This document shows positions 44,191 through 53,414 of a stretch of DNA of 64,000 nucleotides, in pieces. Location: contig CAKRJT010000014.1 of NCBI GenBank assembly GCA_934351925.1, positions 4,522 through 68,521 of the forward strand. Direction: 5' to 3'. How positions within the stretch are numbered: the stretch's first letter is position 1; every line of letters starts with the position of its first letter. Source of the DNA: an uncultured Lachnospiraceae bacterium (lineage in GTDB: Bacteria > Bacillota > Clostridia > Lachnospirales > Lachnospiraceae). The notes under the pieces were generated by a model. That model ran no database searches. It was given only the letters and a program-made list of their open reading frames with translations, and was not told where the DNA came from. Both the position numbers and the translations under genes were made by a program.

Positions 44191-46413
44191 CTAATTCTTT
44201 TCCTCAAGGTATATCTGTACCCTGTCCTGAATAATAGCCGCCGTATCCTCGGCGCTGCGGCTTCCGGCAAAGAAAGCCTGTGCCTCCTCAAGTACAATGT
44301 CCTTGATAGTGGTGTTGTATCTGTAGCTTAATTTCGCTCCGTCCACAAGCTCACGCAGCTCGTCCGCCTCAGCCTCCGTCATCGCATGCAGAGCTACATC
44401 CACATTATTCCCTATATAAGCCGACCCGTTCTCGCTCGAGTGCATCTTCTCAGCAAGCAGATTTTCAAAGCTGGCCTTCATAACAGGAAATTTATAGCCG
44501 CTTCGCTGGTACTCATCTTCAAACAGACTCTTTATAAACGACCACGCGGCATCGCGGTGCTCTGACTTGGCGCTGAGAGCCCACATATAGCTGCACTCTA
44601 TTCCGCTGCTGTTCCCCTCTGCCGAAGGATATCCGACATAGGATATATCCTCGCCGAAATATTTTGGCATAATCTGCGTATCATACCAGAATAATATATT
44701 TTTATCATAGAGAAGTGCCTTTTCATTGGTCAGGACCTCTCCCGTCTCAATGCTGCTGTCATAATTCTCAGGTGCAGCTTTCGCCAGCTCAAGAAGCTTC
44801 ACAAACTGCTCCGAGTCGAAACTGCACTCCGCCTTATCCTTGTCATAGAATACGTCCATTGAAAATCCTAAAAAGCTGTTCAGTATGCCCTCACGGGTAC
44901 TGTTCGGAAACAATGCCGCGTCAGGGTGCTCCATCGCCAGGTCATATATCGCATCGAAATCCCAGGTCTCATATTTGTCCAAAAGTGATTTTTTACCAAC
45001 AATGGTGTCAACCCTGAAATCCGCCGTCACCTTATACAGTCTGCCGTCGTTTTCCATCGCCTTCAGCACACTCTGTATGAAATCGTCACGGCTTATCTCA
45101 TCGTCCGCATCGATAAGCTCATACATATCAACAAGAGCCCCCTTGTCACCAAGGTTATCCAGATCCATATATCCTGCCCACGCGAAGAAAATATCAACGC
45201 CCGCTCCCGTCACAAGGTCATTGTTAAAATTCTGCAGTGCAAGATCATATATCTCCGTTCTCTCATCGGTATTGTAGTCCATATCCGAGTATGCCTTGAT
45301 TGTTATATAGTAATCAGGATTGTACTTGTTAAATTTCATAATAGGTTCACGTTCATTATATGCGGGTTCATCGATACATGCGAGAATAAGCTCCGTTCTC
45401 CCTGCTGCCCCCGGCTCCGCCTCGGCAAGCCTTACAAGCTCAAGCTCCTTGTAATCTGCATTCTCCTCCCGCATTGACGCAGTGGAAGCATTCGTCACAT
45501 TGATAATTCCCGGATTATTCCCTGACAGCATGCCAATTCCTGTGCTCCACTGCTCAACTGCAATTCCGTAATCACTCATGCAGAACACCTCATCACAGGT
45601 CTGCGTATCCGCATTATACCTTTCCAGATAACTTCTCGTGAGAATGAAAAACTGATTGTCCTCCAGCGGATATATATCATATATAATACTGCCACTCTTG
45701 TTCGGGACATTTTCAAGCTGTCCACCGATAACGCCGCCCCTTATATCCACGGGACATATGGCATTTTTGTACTCCATGTCACGGCATAAGACATACCATT
45801 GTCCTGAGCCTGTCACAAACACTTTGTCTATTTTGTTCATATTTCCCGGACATTCTGCCTTTGCGCGCTGCACTCCCGACGAGTCAAGCAGGTACAATAT
45901 GTTGGAGGCTACCAGTCCGATATTCCCTTCGGCGTCCATGGTCATGCTGTCGAATGAGTAAAAGCTGCCCTGCGACAAAAGCTCATTGACAAAAGCCGCC
46001 ACGTCAATCTCACCCGTGACCTCAAAATTCTCATCATACACAATCAGCTTTTTGTCTGTATAGCTCACATAACCGTCCTGTGTTCTGTCATACTGCGCCG
46101 TTCCCCCCAAGCCCCTGACTTCCTTTTCCCCGGTTACAAGATTTAATGTGTTCAGATTGTCCCTTATGCTTCCCTGTCCCACATACGACCTAGAAATCAT
46201 GTACAGCATATCGCCATTCATATACATGCCGTACAAGCTCGGAAACGTCTCACCCTTGGTGTCTATGGTGTATTCATACTGCGTGAATTCCGGTGCATAC
46301 ACAATCTCACTCTGTGCCTGCGTGCTGCTGTCTGCACTATCCTTCTTACCACAGCCTGCAAGCCCCATCACCATCATACATAAAAATAAAATAAATAGCT
46401 GCCGTCTTTTCAC
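44191..46413 (-). CDS. Lipoprotein fusing a propeller-like domain to an ABC solute-binding protein
   Basis: The 740-residue lipoprotein has a lipobox GLAGC (Cys21). Its N-terminal about 300 residues consist of repeated beta-strand units (YMNGDMLYMISR, SYTDKKLIVYDENFEVTGE, DAEGNIGLVASNILYLLDSSG), which suggest a beta-propeller. From about 330 onward it is a family 1 extracellular solute-binding protein (ELILACIDEP, IMKFNKYNPDYYI, DIFFAWAGYMDLDNL, CSYMWALSAKSEHRDAAWSFIKSLF). No permease or ATPase gene adjoins, so it is an orphan binding protein or a sensor. Ligand unknown; sugar or glycan is typical for the family. Confidence 0.85.
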   Translation of the reverse strand: MKRRQLFILFLCMMVMGLAGCGKKDSADSSTQAQSEIVYAPEFTQYEYTIDTKGETFPSLYGMYMNGDMLYMISRSYVGQGSIRDNLNTLNLVTGEKEVRGLGGTAQYDRTQDGYVSYTDKKLIVYDENFEVTGEIDVAAFVNELLSQGSFYSFDSMTMDAEGNIGLVASNILYLLDSSGVQRAKAECPGNMNKIDKVFVTGSGQWYVLCRDMEYKNAICPVDIRGGVIGGQLENVPNKSGSIIYDIYPLEDNQFFILTRSYLERYNADTQTCDEVFCMSDYGIAVEQWSTGIGMLSGNNPGIINVTNASTASMREENADYKELELVRLAEAEPGAAGRTELILACIDEPAYNEREPIMKFNKYNPDYYITIKAYSDMDYNTDERTEIYDLALQNFNNDLVTGAGVDIFFAWAGYMDLDNLGDKGALVDMYELIDADDEISRDDFIQSVLKAMENDGRLYKVTADFRVDTIVGKKSLLDKYETWDFDAIYDLAMEHPDAALFPNSTREGILNSFLGFSMDVFYDKDKAECSFDSEQFVKLLELAKAAPENYDSSIETGEVLTNEKALLYDKNILFWYDTQIMPKYFGEDISYVGYPSAEGNSSGIECSYMWALSAKSEHRDAAWSFIKSLFEDEYQRSGYKFPVMKASFENLLAEKMHSSENGSAYIGNNVDVALHAMTEAEADELRELVDGAKLSYRYNTTIKDIVLEEAQAFFAGSRSAEDTAAIIQDRVQIYLEEKN

Positions 46414-46442
46414 TGTTTATTATCTCCCCTTCGTATATTTTT

Positions 46443-46487
46443 GCAAAAAAGCGGATTTATAATGCCTGAACATTTCAAAATCCGCCT
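46443..46487 (-). terminator. Terminator of the araB-membrane protein-araD operon
   Basis: GCGGATTT (46451-46458) pairs with AAATCCGC (46478-46485). On the minus strand the stem is followed by TTTTTTG. Confidence 0.85.
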
Positions 46488-46511
46488 TTTACTTCCATAT
46501 GAAACTATATT

Positions 46512-47216
46512 TTAGTGGTCCTCGTTTTCTCCCTGACCATAGTAGGCATTGGCTCCGTGTTTTCTGAAGTAATGCTTGTCGAGAAGGTGCTGTGGCACTC
46601 TCTGAACTCTTGGGTTGAGGGTCAAGGTGTTGTATGCCATCTCGGCAACAGCCTCAAGAACCACAGCATTGTATACCGCACCCTTGGCGCTCTTGCCCCA
46701 TGCAAACGGACCATGGTTCTTCACAACTATTCCCGGAACCGCGAGTGCATCGGTGTCTCCCACCGTCTCCACGATGACATTTCCCGTGTTGAGCTCATAG
46801 GCCTCGTAGATTTCCTGTGCCGTCAGGTCTCTTGTGCATGGGATATCGCCGTAGAAATAATCTGCATGGGTTGTTCCGAATGCCGGAATGTCCATTCCTG
46901 CCTGTGCAAAGGTCACTGCCCATTTAGAATGTGTATGTACCACGCCTCCAATCTCCGAGTACTGCTTGTAGAGCACAAGATGTGTCGCCGTGTCCGAGGA
47001 TGGCTTGTACTTACCGTCAACAACATTTCCGTCAAGGTCGATAACCACCATGTCATCAGGGGTCATCACCTCATAGTCCACACCGCTCGGCTTGATTACC
47101 ACGAGCCCGCTCTCGCGGTCAATGCCGCTTACGTTTCCCCATGTGTAGATTACAAGCCCTCTCTTTACGAGCTCCATATTCGCCTCGTATACTTCCTTCT
47201 TTAACTGCTCAAGCAT
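46512..47216 (-). CDS. araD: L-ribulose-5-phosphate 4-epimerase
   Basis: The enzyme converts L-ribulose 5-phosphate to D-xylulose 5-phosphate, which feeds transketolase. The 234-residue protein shows the class II aldolase-like fold motifs: GNVSGIDRESGLVVIKPSG, SSDTATH, and the zinc-binding HTHSKWA with the third histidine in KNHGPFAWG. Its length is that of bacterial AraD. It is the last gene of an operon beginning with the araB-like kinase. The isomerase AraA is not in the window. Confidence 0.95.
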   Translation of the reverse strand: MLEQLKKEVYEANMELVKRGLVIYTWGNVSGIDRESGLVVIKPSGVDYEVMTPDDMVVIDLDGNVVDGKYKPSSDTATHLVLYKQYSEIGGVVHTHSKWAVTFAQAGMDIPAFGTTHADYFYGDIPCTRDLTAQEIYEAYELNTGNVIVETVGDTDALAVPGIVVKNHGPFAWGKSAKGAVYNAVVLEAVAEMAYNTLTLNPRVQRVPQHLLDKHYFRKHGANAYYGQGENEDH

Positions 47217-47243
47217 AATATTTCCTCCTCCATTGAAATTATA

Positions 47244-48821
47244 TTATTTTCCTGCTTTAGCTTTTTTGTTGCCAAGCAAATAACTCCGACCATCACACAT
47301 ACAGCAAAGCCCAACCGCCGCAAGAGACAGCATGAAAACATAATACGGAAAACAGTATCTCGCCTTCGCCTCCCATACGAGACTGAACAGCATTCCCCCT
47401 AATATGCTTACGCCAAGAATATAGCACTCTATCCCCCTGCGCTTCCTGTACATCCCTATGAGTCCGACAAACGCACACAGAAGCACTGCCGAATGATACA
47501 CATTCGCAAAATCCCTTACATAGTAATAAGCATCCTCAAAGTATAGTATTCCTCGTACAATATTCGTTGGTTTTCCTTCAATATAACTGTTCATCTGCAC
47601 GGACTGAAGCAGCGGGCAGTTCCACTGTGACTCAAATTTTCTCATATAAAAGCTCACAGCCCGCCCCGGGTTATTTTTAAAATATTCCAGCCTGTCCGCT
47701 ATGTCAGCCTTTGCTCTCTCAGAGGCAAGCTCTGCATCCGAACCACACTCATAGTAGGTTCCTATGTTATAATAATTATTCCAGCCGCACAGATTGTCAT
47801 CCTCCTGCATTCCCATTGCCACCCAGAGCGTTGCCGGCATTCCGGCCTTTCCGTCAAGCTGCTCCGAAAAAACCGCTTTTGAAATCATACCGGGAAGTAC
47901 TGCACCGGCAGCCATACAGGCAATAAGCACCAGCCCCGCAGGGCGTTTTTTGGAAATTGCCTTTACTGCCGTGACCACTGCTATGGCAATCACTACGATA
48001 AGACTGTTCATCCTGAGCTGTATCGCAATGAACATGCACGCAAAGCAGCCGGCATGCTCCAGAATGAATACTGCCTTATCATTTTTTTTCATATCCGTGA
48101 ACTGCCTGTCATACTTTTCAAGTATCATCATGGCAAGCATTACCGCAAGCATCGAAAATGTAGTTGATATTGTCTCCCCGTACGCGAACGAAGAATATAG
48201 ATAAACCGGCACACAGCTAAGTCCAAGAAGCATCGCTGCCACCGCACAATCGTACCTTTTAGATATCCTGTAGACAATGACATATAGCGCTGCAAGCATC
48301 ACCGGGACACAAAGTGCGTTCAGAAATATGAGCGGAAAGAAGTTGATCTCACCGGTTATCCTAAACAGCAGCATATACAGCCATACAAGCCCCAACTGCT
48401 GCTGATAGGTCTGTATATACGTCAAAAAATCCGACCCTTCCTCAAGTGCCGACTGATACTGCATAATCGCCACCCAGTAAGCGCTCGCCTGATCTGCCTG
48501 TGGTGCCACCTTGCACGAAAACACCCAGTAAAGAGCTATCGCAAGCGATATCGCCGCACCTGCTGCCGGTATAATCCATCTTCCCTTTTCCTCGGGTATG
48601 AGGCATAGAAGCTTAACGGCTCCCATAACCACCGCTATAAAAGCACAGGTCAGAAGAAACACCGCTATCGGATTATCCCTTAGAAGGTATACCTTTTCCA
48701 TCGTCATAAGTATATTCTCGTATCTGCGCGGAAAGCTTAATACAACTATCGGAAGCATCATTACAGCCAGCAAAGCCGTGATGACCTTCACCGATATATT
48801 TTCAATTCCCTTAATTTTCAT
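47244..48821 (-). CDS. Polytopic membrane protein, glycosyltransferase-family-C-like
   Basis: This 525-residue protein has about 11 to 12 hydrophobic segments and a large first outer loop region. In build and in stretches such as LYVIVYRISKRYDCAVAAMLLGLSC it resembles lipid-dependent GT-C (dolichol-mannose/PMT-like) membrane transferases. A clear catalytic Asp-Glu motif is not visible. Its start overlaps the end of the araB-like gene by 11 bp and araD follows after 27 bp, so it is co-translated with the pentose enzymes. Why a glycan-type membrane enzyme lies within an ara operon is not known; a transport or surface-arabinose role is possible. Confidence 0.72.
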   Translation of the reverse strand: MKIKGIENISVKVITALLAVMMLPIVVLSFPRRYENILMTMEKVYLLRDNPIAVFLLTCAFIAVVMGAVKLLCLIPEEKGRWIIPAAGAAISLAIALYWVFSCKVAPQADQASAYWVAIMQYQSALEEGSDFLTYIQTYQQQLGLVWLYMLLFRITGEINFFPLIFLNALCVPVMLAALYVIVYRISKRYDCAVAAMLLGLSCVPVYLYSSFAYGETISTTFSMLAVMLAMMILEKYDRQFTDMKKNDKAVFILEHAGCFACMFIAIQLRMNSLIVVIAIAVVTAVKAISKKRPAGLVLIACMAAGAVLPGMISKAVFSEQLDGKAGMPATLWVAMGMQEDDNLCGWNNYYNIGTYYECGSDAELASERAKADIADRLEYFKNNPGRAVSFYMRKFESQWNCPLLQSVQMNSYIEGKPTNIVRGILYFEDAYYYVRDFANVYHSAVLLCAFVGLIGMYRKRRGIECYILGVSILGGMLFSLVWEAKARYCFPYYVFMLSLAAVGLCCMCDGRSYLLGNKKAKAGK

Positions 48822-50430
48822 AATTGTCTACTGCTGCTCTCTCGACTGCAAGTCCTGCCTTGTAGCGCGCAATAAACTCATCAAAGCCATTAACATCCTC
48901 AGCATCCGGCTCCATGGTGCTTCCGCTCTGTCCGGCAAATACCTTGTTATTCAAATAGTCATCAAGAGTCTCATTATTTCCTTTCTTAATCATATAAGCT
49001 GCGAGAAGCGCCATTCCCCATGCTCCACCCTCTCCTGCGGTCTCCATAACGGTTATAGGCGTATCCATGGCTGCCGCGAGAAATCTCTGACCTACTCCCT
49101 TGGTCTTAAAGAGTCCGCCATGTCCTGTTATCGAGTCTACTCTGACTCCCTCCTCCTTCAGAAGAATGTCAAGACCTATCTTGAGCGCGCCAAGTGATGT
49201 GTACAGGTGCGTTCTCATAAAGTTAGCAAGCGTGAAGCTGCTGTTGGTATTTCTCACAAAAAGAGGTCTTCCTTCCTCCATATGCGTAATGTTCTCACCC
49301 GATATGTACCCGTACGACATGAGTCCGCCACAGTCAGCATCACCCTCTAATGCCTTATTATAGAGAACTGAGAAGAGCTTATTCATATCTACGGGAATGC
49401 CGAGAGCCTCCTCGAATTCCTTGAATATATTTACCCATGCATTGAGGTCTGATGTGCAGTTATTGCAGTGAACCATCGACACAAGATTTCCGGTAGGAGT
49501 TGTCACAAGGTCAATCTCAGGATATACCTTTGAAAGCTCCTTCTCCATAACTATCATGGCGAACACACTCGTTCCCGCGGATACATTTCCTGTTCTGACT
49601 GCTACCGCATTCGTAGCCGTCATTCCCGTTCCTGCATCTCCCTCAGGCGGGCAAAGAGGTATTCCCGCCTCAAGCTCTCCGTCCTTATCAAGAAGTGCCG
49701 CTCCCTCTGCCGTAAGGCTTCCCGCCTCAGCTCCGGCAAGAAGAACCTTAGGCATAATGTCCATAAGTCTCCACGGAAGCTGTGCTTTATCACCGCGTGC
49801 ATTTCTCTCCTCAATGAGTGAATCGAACTTTCCTACCATATTGGCATTGTAATTCTTAGTCGTGGTATCAATAGGGAACATTCCCGACGCCTCACCGACG
49901 CCGATAACCCTCTCACCAGTCAGTTTCCAGTGTATGAAGCCCTCAAGCGTCGTCATATAGTCAATGCGCGGAAGGTGCTCCTCATTTTTTAACATCGCCT
50001 GATAAAGATGCGCGATACTCCATCTCTGAGGTATGTTATAGTTAAAAAGTGACGTCAGCTCATCCGCCGCCTCCTCGGTTATACTGTTTCTCCATGTCCT
50101 GAATGGAACTAAGAGCTCACCCTCCTTGTCAAAAACCATATAGCCGTGCATCATCGCGGAAAATCCGATTGCACCAAGCTTCTTTAATGTAACCCCATAC
50201 TTTTCCTTAACATCCGCCTTGAGTGATGCATAGCAGTCCCTGAGGCCATTCCATATATCGTCAAGGCTGTATGTCCACACTCCGTTCTCATAGCGGTTCT
50301 CCCACTCATGGCTTCCGCCTGCTATCGGTGCATGATTTTCATCTATGAGCACCGCCTTTATTCTTGTAGAACCAAACTCAATTCCGAGAACAGCCTTGCC
50401 GTTCTCAATAGTTTCCTTTACATTTCCCAT
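48811..50430 (-). CDS. FGGY-family carbohydrate kinase, probably L-ribulokinase
   Basis: The 539-residue sugar kinase phosphorylates a pentulose with ATP. The N-terminal phosphate loop is GIEFGSTRIKAVLID, followed by GAIGFSAMMHGYM. The C-terminal domain shows PEGDAGTGMTATNA, GTSVFAM and the adenosine site GEGGAWGMALLAAYM. The partner AraD in the same operon indicates L-ribulose as substrate, although the sequence alone would also suit a xylulokinase. GGAGGAG precedes the ATG. The gene starts 63 bp after the large TPR protein gene. Confidence 0.88.
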   Translation of the reverse strand: MGNVKETIENGKAVLGIEFGSTRIKAVLIDENHAPIAGGSHEWENRYENGVWTYSLDDIWNGLRDCYASLKADVKEKYGVTLKKLGAIGFSAMMHGYMVFDKEGELLVPFRTWRNSITEEAADELTSLFNYNIPQRWSIAHLYQAMLKNEEHLPRIDYMTTLEGFIHWKLTGERVIGVGEASGMFPIDTTTKNYNANMVGKFDSLIEERNARGDKAQLPWRLMDIMPKVLLAGAEAGSLTAEGAALLDKDGELEAGIPLCPPEGDAGTGMTATNAVAVRTGNVSAGTSVFAMIVMEKELSKVYPEIDLVTTPTGNLVSMVHCNNCTSDLNAWVNIFKEFEEALGIPVDMNKLFSVLYNKALEGDADCGGLMSYGYISGENITHMEEGRPLFVRNTNSSFTLANFMRTHLYTSLGALKIGLDILLKEEGVRVDSITGHGGLFKTKGVGQRFLAAAMDTPITVMETAGEGGAWGMALLAAYMIKKGNNETLDDYLNNKVFAGQSGSTMEPDAEDVNGFDEFIARYKAGLAVERAAVDNYEN

Positions 50431-50493
50431 TACCTTCTCCTCCGGGCTATATATTAATATTGTCTGCCAATAATAGCATACCTCTCCAATCAG

Positions 50494-53367
50494 CTATTCC
50501 TCATCATCGTCGTCATAGCTGTCCTCATATTCATTTTCGCTTTTTGTATCCTGCGTCTCTTCTTCGTCCTCGTCCTCATCATCTTCATACTCATCCTCCG
50601 GCATGAGGTCGCTTTCCTTGATGACAAGAACCGAACGGAACCTTCCGAAGAGCTTATTTCCAAGCCTCCTGCGTGCATGCTTTGCAGCGTGTTTCATAAG
50701 CTCCTTCACAATATCGACAATATTTCCGTTATCGTCATTCGGAATCTGGCTCAGTATAAGATAGAGCTTTAACAGTGCCTTATCCTCCACTCTCCAGCCC
50801 TGTTCCTCAGCATAATCCTTGGCTATGTCAACCAGCTCATTAACCGTGTACTGCTTTAGCAGGAAGCATCCCGTAAATGCGTCCGAGAAATCCGGATTAT
50901 CCGCAAAAAGTTTATTAATCTCAAACTCCTCATCAATAAGCATAAAAAGCGTATTGTTCCTGAGCCCAAGTATCGAGGCAACCGCCTCCCTTTTAAGCCT
51001 TCCGGCATTTTCTATTACAAGGGTCTGACCGACAAGCTTATCTGCATACGCTGCATAGCCCTTCTCATTAATCTTGTCAGCGGATATTCTCGCAAGCTTC
51101 TGTTCACGGTCTGCATCATACACATGAAGTGCCTTGAACAGGTTCACCGCAAACGCTGTCTTGTCCGTATTCCTGCTTCCCATGATGGCGATGTTTCCTG
51201 TCTCACCCGAACCGTTCTGCGCTGCTCTCCATGAGCCGATATATCTGCACAGTCTTCTCTCCATACCGGTCATATAGAGATATTTATCCAGAAATACTTT
51301 TTCCTCGTCCTTAAGATAATATCGCTCCGAGCCGGCAGCCCCCACAGCCGCCTTCATGCTGTCATCTATTATCTTCTCTATTCCCGCATTAATAGCTTTC
51401 TCTAAATCAGGAAGCTCGTCGTAGGCATCCTCCGCAGAGGCTGTATCCGTGTTATCCTCGTACTCCTCCGTCCCGTCCTCCTCGACATCAGGAATTTCCT
51501 CGAACTCGGTGTCATCAGCAGGCAGCGTATCCTTCTGTGTCCGCCCGTCAATCGACGCGGCAATCTCGCGTACGGTCTTAGCTATTGCCTCCCGCTCTGC
51601 AGCACTGTAGTCGTCAATATCCGGCGCCGCCTCAGCTTCCTCCTTCTCAGGCTCGTTCACCGTTTCCGCAGCAGGCACTTCCTTCTTCAATACATTCACC
51701 GGCTCCGCAGCAGGTGACTCATCTCCCATTGCGCTTACGGACTCTGCAGCCGGTGCTGCCTCCTCCGGGCCGCTTACAGGTTCAACAACAGGTGACTCCT
51801 TCTTCGTCTCCGGCTCATCATCGTCTATATCCGACAGCCACTGCGATATATCCATCTGCCCTGCAGTCTGTGAGTTCTGCTTCGCCGCCTCCATGCGCCT
51901 TCTCTCCTGCTCTGCCTGAAGCTGTGCAACAAGCTCTGACATCTGCTCAAGCGTCATCTTCTCTGCCGCCTGCCTTATGGCTGCATCAGGTGATACGGGA
52001 ACCTCAGGTGTTTCCGTCTTAGCCACGGGCACAGCAAAAGGCTGCGTATTCTGTCTCTTCGCAGAATTTCTCGATGCTTTTCTCCACTGGTGCTTGTTGA
52101 TGATTATTTCCTTCGTCGGATCTGAATCCCCATCCATATCCTCAAGCTGTGCCGCCTCGCGTATAGCCTCTGTCTTTTCTCTGTTCCTGTACGCTTCCAT
52201 TATCTCTTTGACATTAGCCTTGAGCTCCTGCTGCACGTTCCTTGTATCGTAAACGGAATAATCGGGAACCTTGATATCAATGTCATAATCTGTCTCGAGC
52301 TGCTGTATATCCGCTCTGACAGGTACCGCTGCCCTGTGGTGGTGCTGCTGCGGCACTGCCTGCTCCATCGCCTTATCAACATCTATAGGGGACCACTCAG
52401 TCGTGTTCTCGACGGCGTGGCGCTCCTGCGGCGTCTGCTGTTCAGGCTGTGCCAGATCATCATCCCGCTGTGTTTCCTGAGGATGCTGCTCAGGCTGCGG
52501 CTGCTTATACTCCTTCCGCCACGTCTCTTCATCCTGCGGCTGTTCATATTCTCTCGCTGCAGTCTCGGTGCCATCGTAAGGCTGCAGCTCCTCGTATGCC
52601 CGGGGCTCCGGCTCATGCCCGTACTTCTGCGGCTCTGCTTCCGGCTCATACTCGTACTTCTGTGGCTCTGCTTCCGGCTCATGCTCGTATGTCTGTGGCT
52701 CTGTTTCCGGCTCATACTGATACTCCGGCTCCTCAGCGGCAGCCGCCGCCTCCATGCTGCCAAGCCTTGCCAGCTTCTTGGCCTGTTTCGGTGTCAGCGG
52801 TGCGTAAAGCTGCTTCAGCCTGAGTGCCTTCTCAACATATATTCCGTCGGCAAACCATAGTGCAAGCTCATCACATTCCTTAACACACTTGTCCGTCATG
52901 CCCGCCTCGCTGTAGAGCAGTGCAAGCTCGAACTCGTACTCCTCGTCAAGCTCCTTCTCCTTGTATTCCTGCAGTATGTTTATCAGTTCCTCAACAGGTG
53001 CGCCCTGCGCGCGCTTGAGCTTATAGAGAAGTATGAAGCCCGTCACATCCCTCGGTGCAAGCTCGACATACTCCTGATATATCTCCTCGGCATCGTCGTA
53101 TTCCCCCAGCTTCACATACATATCCATGAGCGTCGCAAGAAGCCTTCTTCCCCCAAGCTTGCGGTTATATGCGTATATGCAGACATTTCTCGCCCTGTCA
53201 TATCTGCCCGTAGCGACAAATGCATCTATGGCGTTGGACATGACGCTCCACTGCTTCATCTTCTTCCACTCTATCTGCTCTGCCACTTTGGCTGCATTGA
53301 CATAGTCCTTGCTCTTTACCAGCTTATCAAGTTTTTCTATTTTAATGGTCAACTCATACTTGTCCAA
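50494..53367 (-). CDS. Large TPR / disordered / P-loop-like protein associated with the JetABC-like operon
   Basis: The 957-residue protein has three parts. Residues about 1-205 are TPR-like helical repeats (AAKVAEQ, YDRARNVCIYAYN, YDDAEEIYQEY). About 205-690 is a low-complexity, acidic and Gln/Pro-rich linker with tandem EPEAEPQKYE-type units. About 700-925 is a P-loop-like domain (NIAIMGSRNTDKTAFAVNLF), where the usual GK of Walker A is DK, with LVIENAG and LFMLIDEE as possible Walker B-like strands. The extreme C-terminus is a long Glu/Asp tail. I take TTG at 53367, six bases after GAGGTG; a GTG at 53376 has no ribosome site. It follows the SMC-like gene by 47 bp. Confidence 0.72.
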   Translation of the reverse strand: MDKYELTIKIEKLDKLVKSKDYVNAAKVAEQIEWKKMKQWSVMSNAIDAFVATGRYDRARNVCIYAYNRKLGGRRLLATLMDMYVKLGEYDDAEEIYQEYVELAPRDVTGFILLYKLKRAQGAPVEELINILQEYKEKELDEEYEFELALLYSEAGMTDKCVKECDELALWFADGIYVEKALRLKQLYAPLTPKQAKKLARLGSMEAAAAAEEPEYQYEPETEPQTYEHEPEAEPQKYEYEPEAEPQKYGHEPEPRAYEELQPYDGTETAAREYEQPQDEETWRKEYKQPQPEQHPQETQRDDDLAQPEQQTPQERHAVENTTEWSPIDVDKAMEQAVPQQHHHRAAVPVRADIQQLETDYDIDIKVPDYSVYDTRNVQQELKANVKEIMEAYRNREKTEAIREAAQLEDMDGDSDPTKEIIINKHQWRKASRNSAKRQNTQPFAVPVAKTETPEVPVSPDAAIRQAAEKMTLEQMSELVAQLQAEQERRRMEAAKQNSQTAGQMDISQWLSDIDDDEPETKKESPVVEPVSGPEEAAPAAESVSAMGDESPAAEPVNVLKKEVPAAETVNEPEKEEAEAAPDIDDYSAAEREAIAKTVREIAASIDGRTQKDTLPADDTEFEEIPDVEEDGTEEYEDNTDTASAEDAYDELPDLEKAINAGIEKIIDDSMKAAVGAAGSERYYLKDEEKVFLDKYLYMTGMERRLCRYIGSWRAAQNGSGETGNIAIMGSRNTDKTAFAVNLFKALHVYDADREQKLARISADKINEKGYAAYADKLVGQTLVIENAGRLKREAVASILGLRNNTLFMLIDEEFEINKLFADNPDFSDAFTGCFLLKQYTVNELVDIAKDYAEEQGWRVEDKALLKLYLILSQIPNDDNGNIVDIVKELMKHAAKHARRRLGNKLFGRFRSVLVIKESDLMPEDEYEDDEDEDEEETQDTKSENEYEDSYDDDDEE

Positions 53368-53414
53368 GTTGTTCACCTCACAATAAGAATGATATTTTTA
53401 GTGTATCACAGCAC

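Noticed and set aside
46515..47204. A 229-codon plus-strand frame opposite araD
   Set aside because: It mirrors a well-supported enzyme gene, lacks a ribosome site and has no protein-like motifs; similar antisense frames opposite the NUDIX gene, the HD-GYP gene and the 957-residue protein gene were set aside for the same reason.
52336..52860. A 174-codon plus-strand frame with leucine/arginine-rich repeats
   Set aside because: It is the complement of the Glu/Pro repeat linker of the 957-residue protein and owes its repeats to that.
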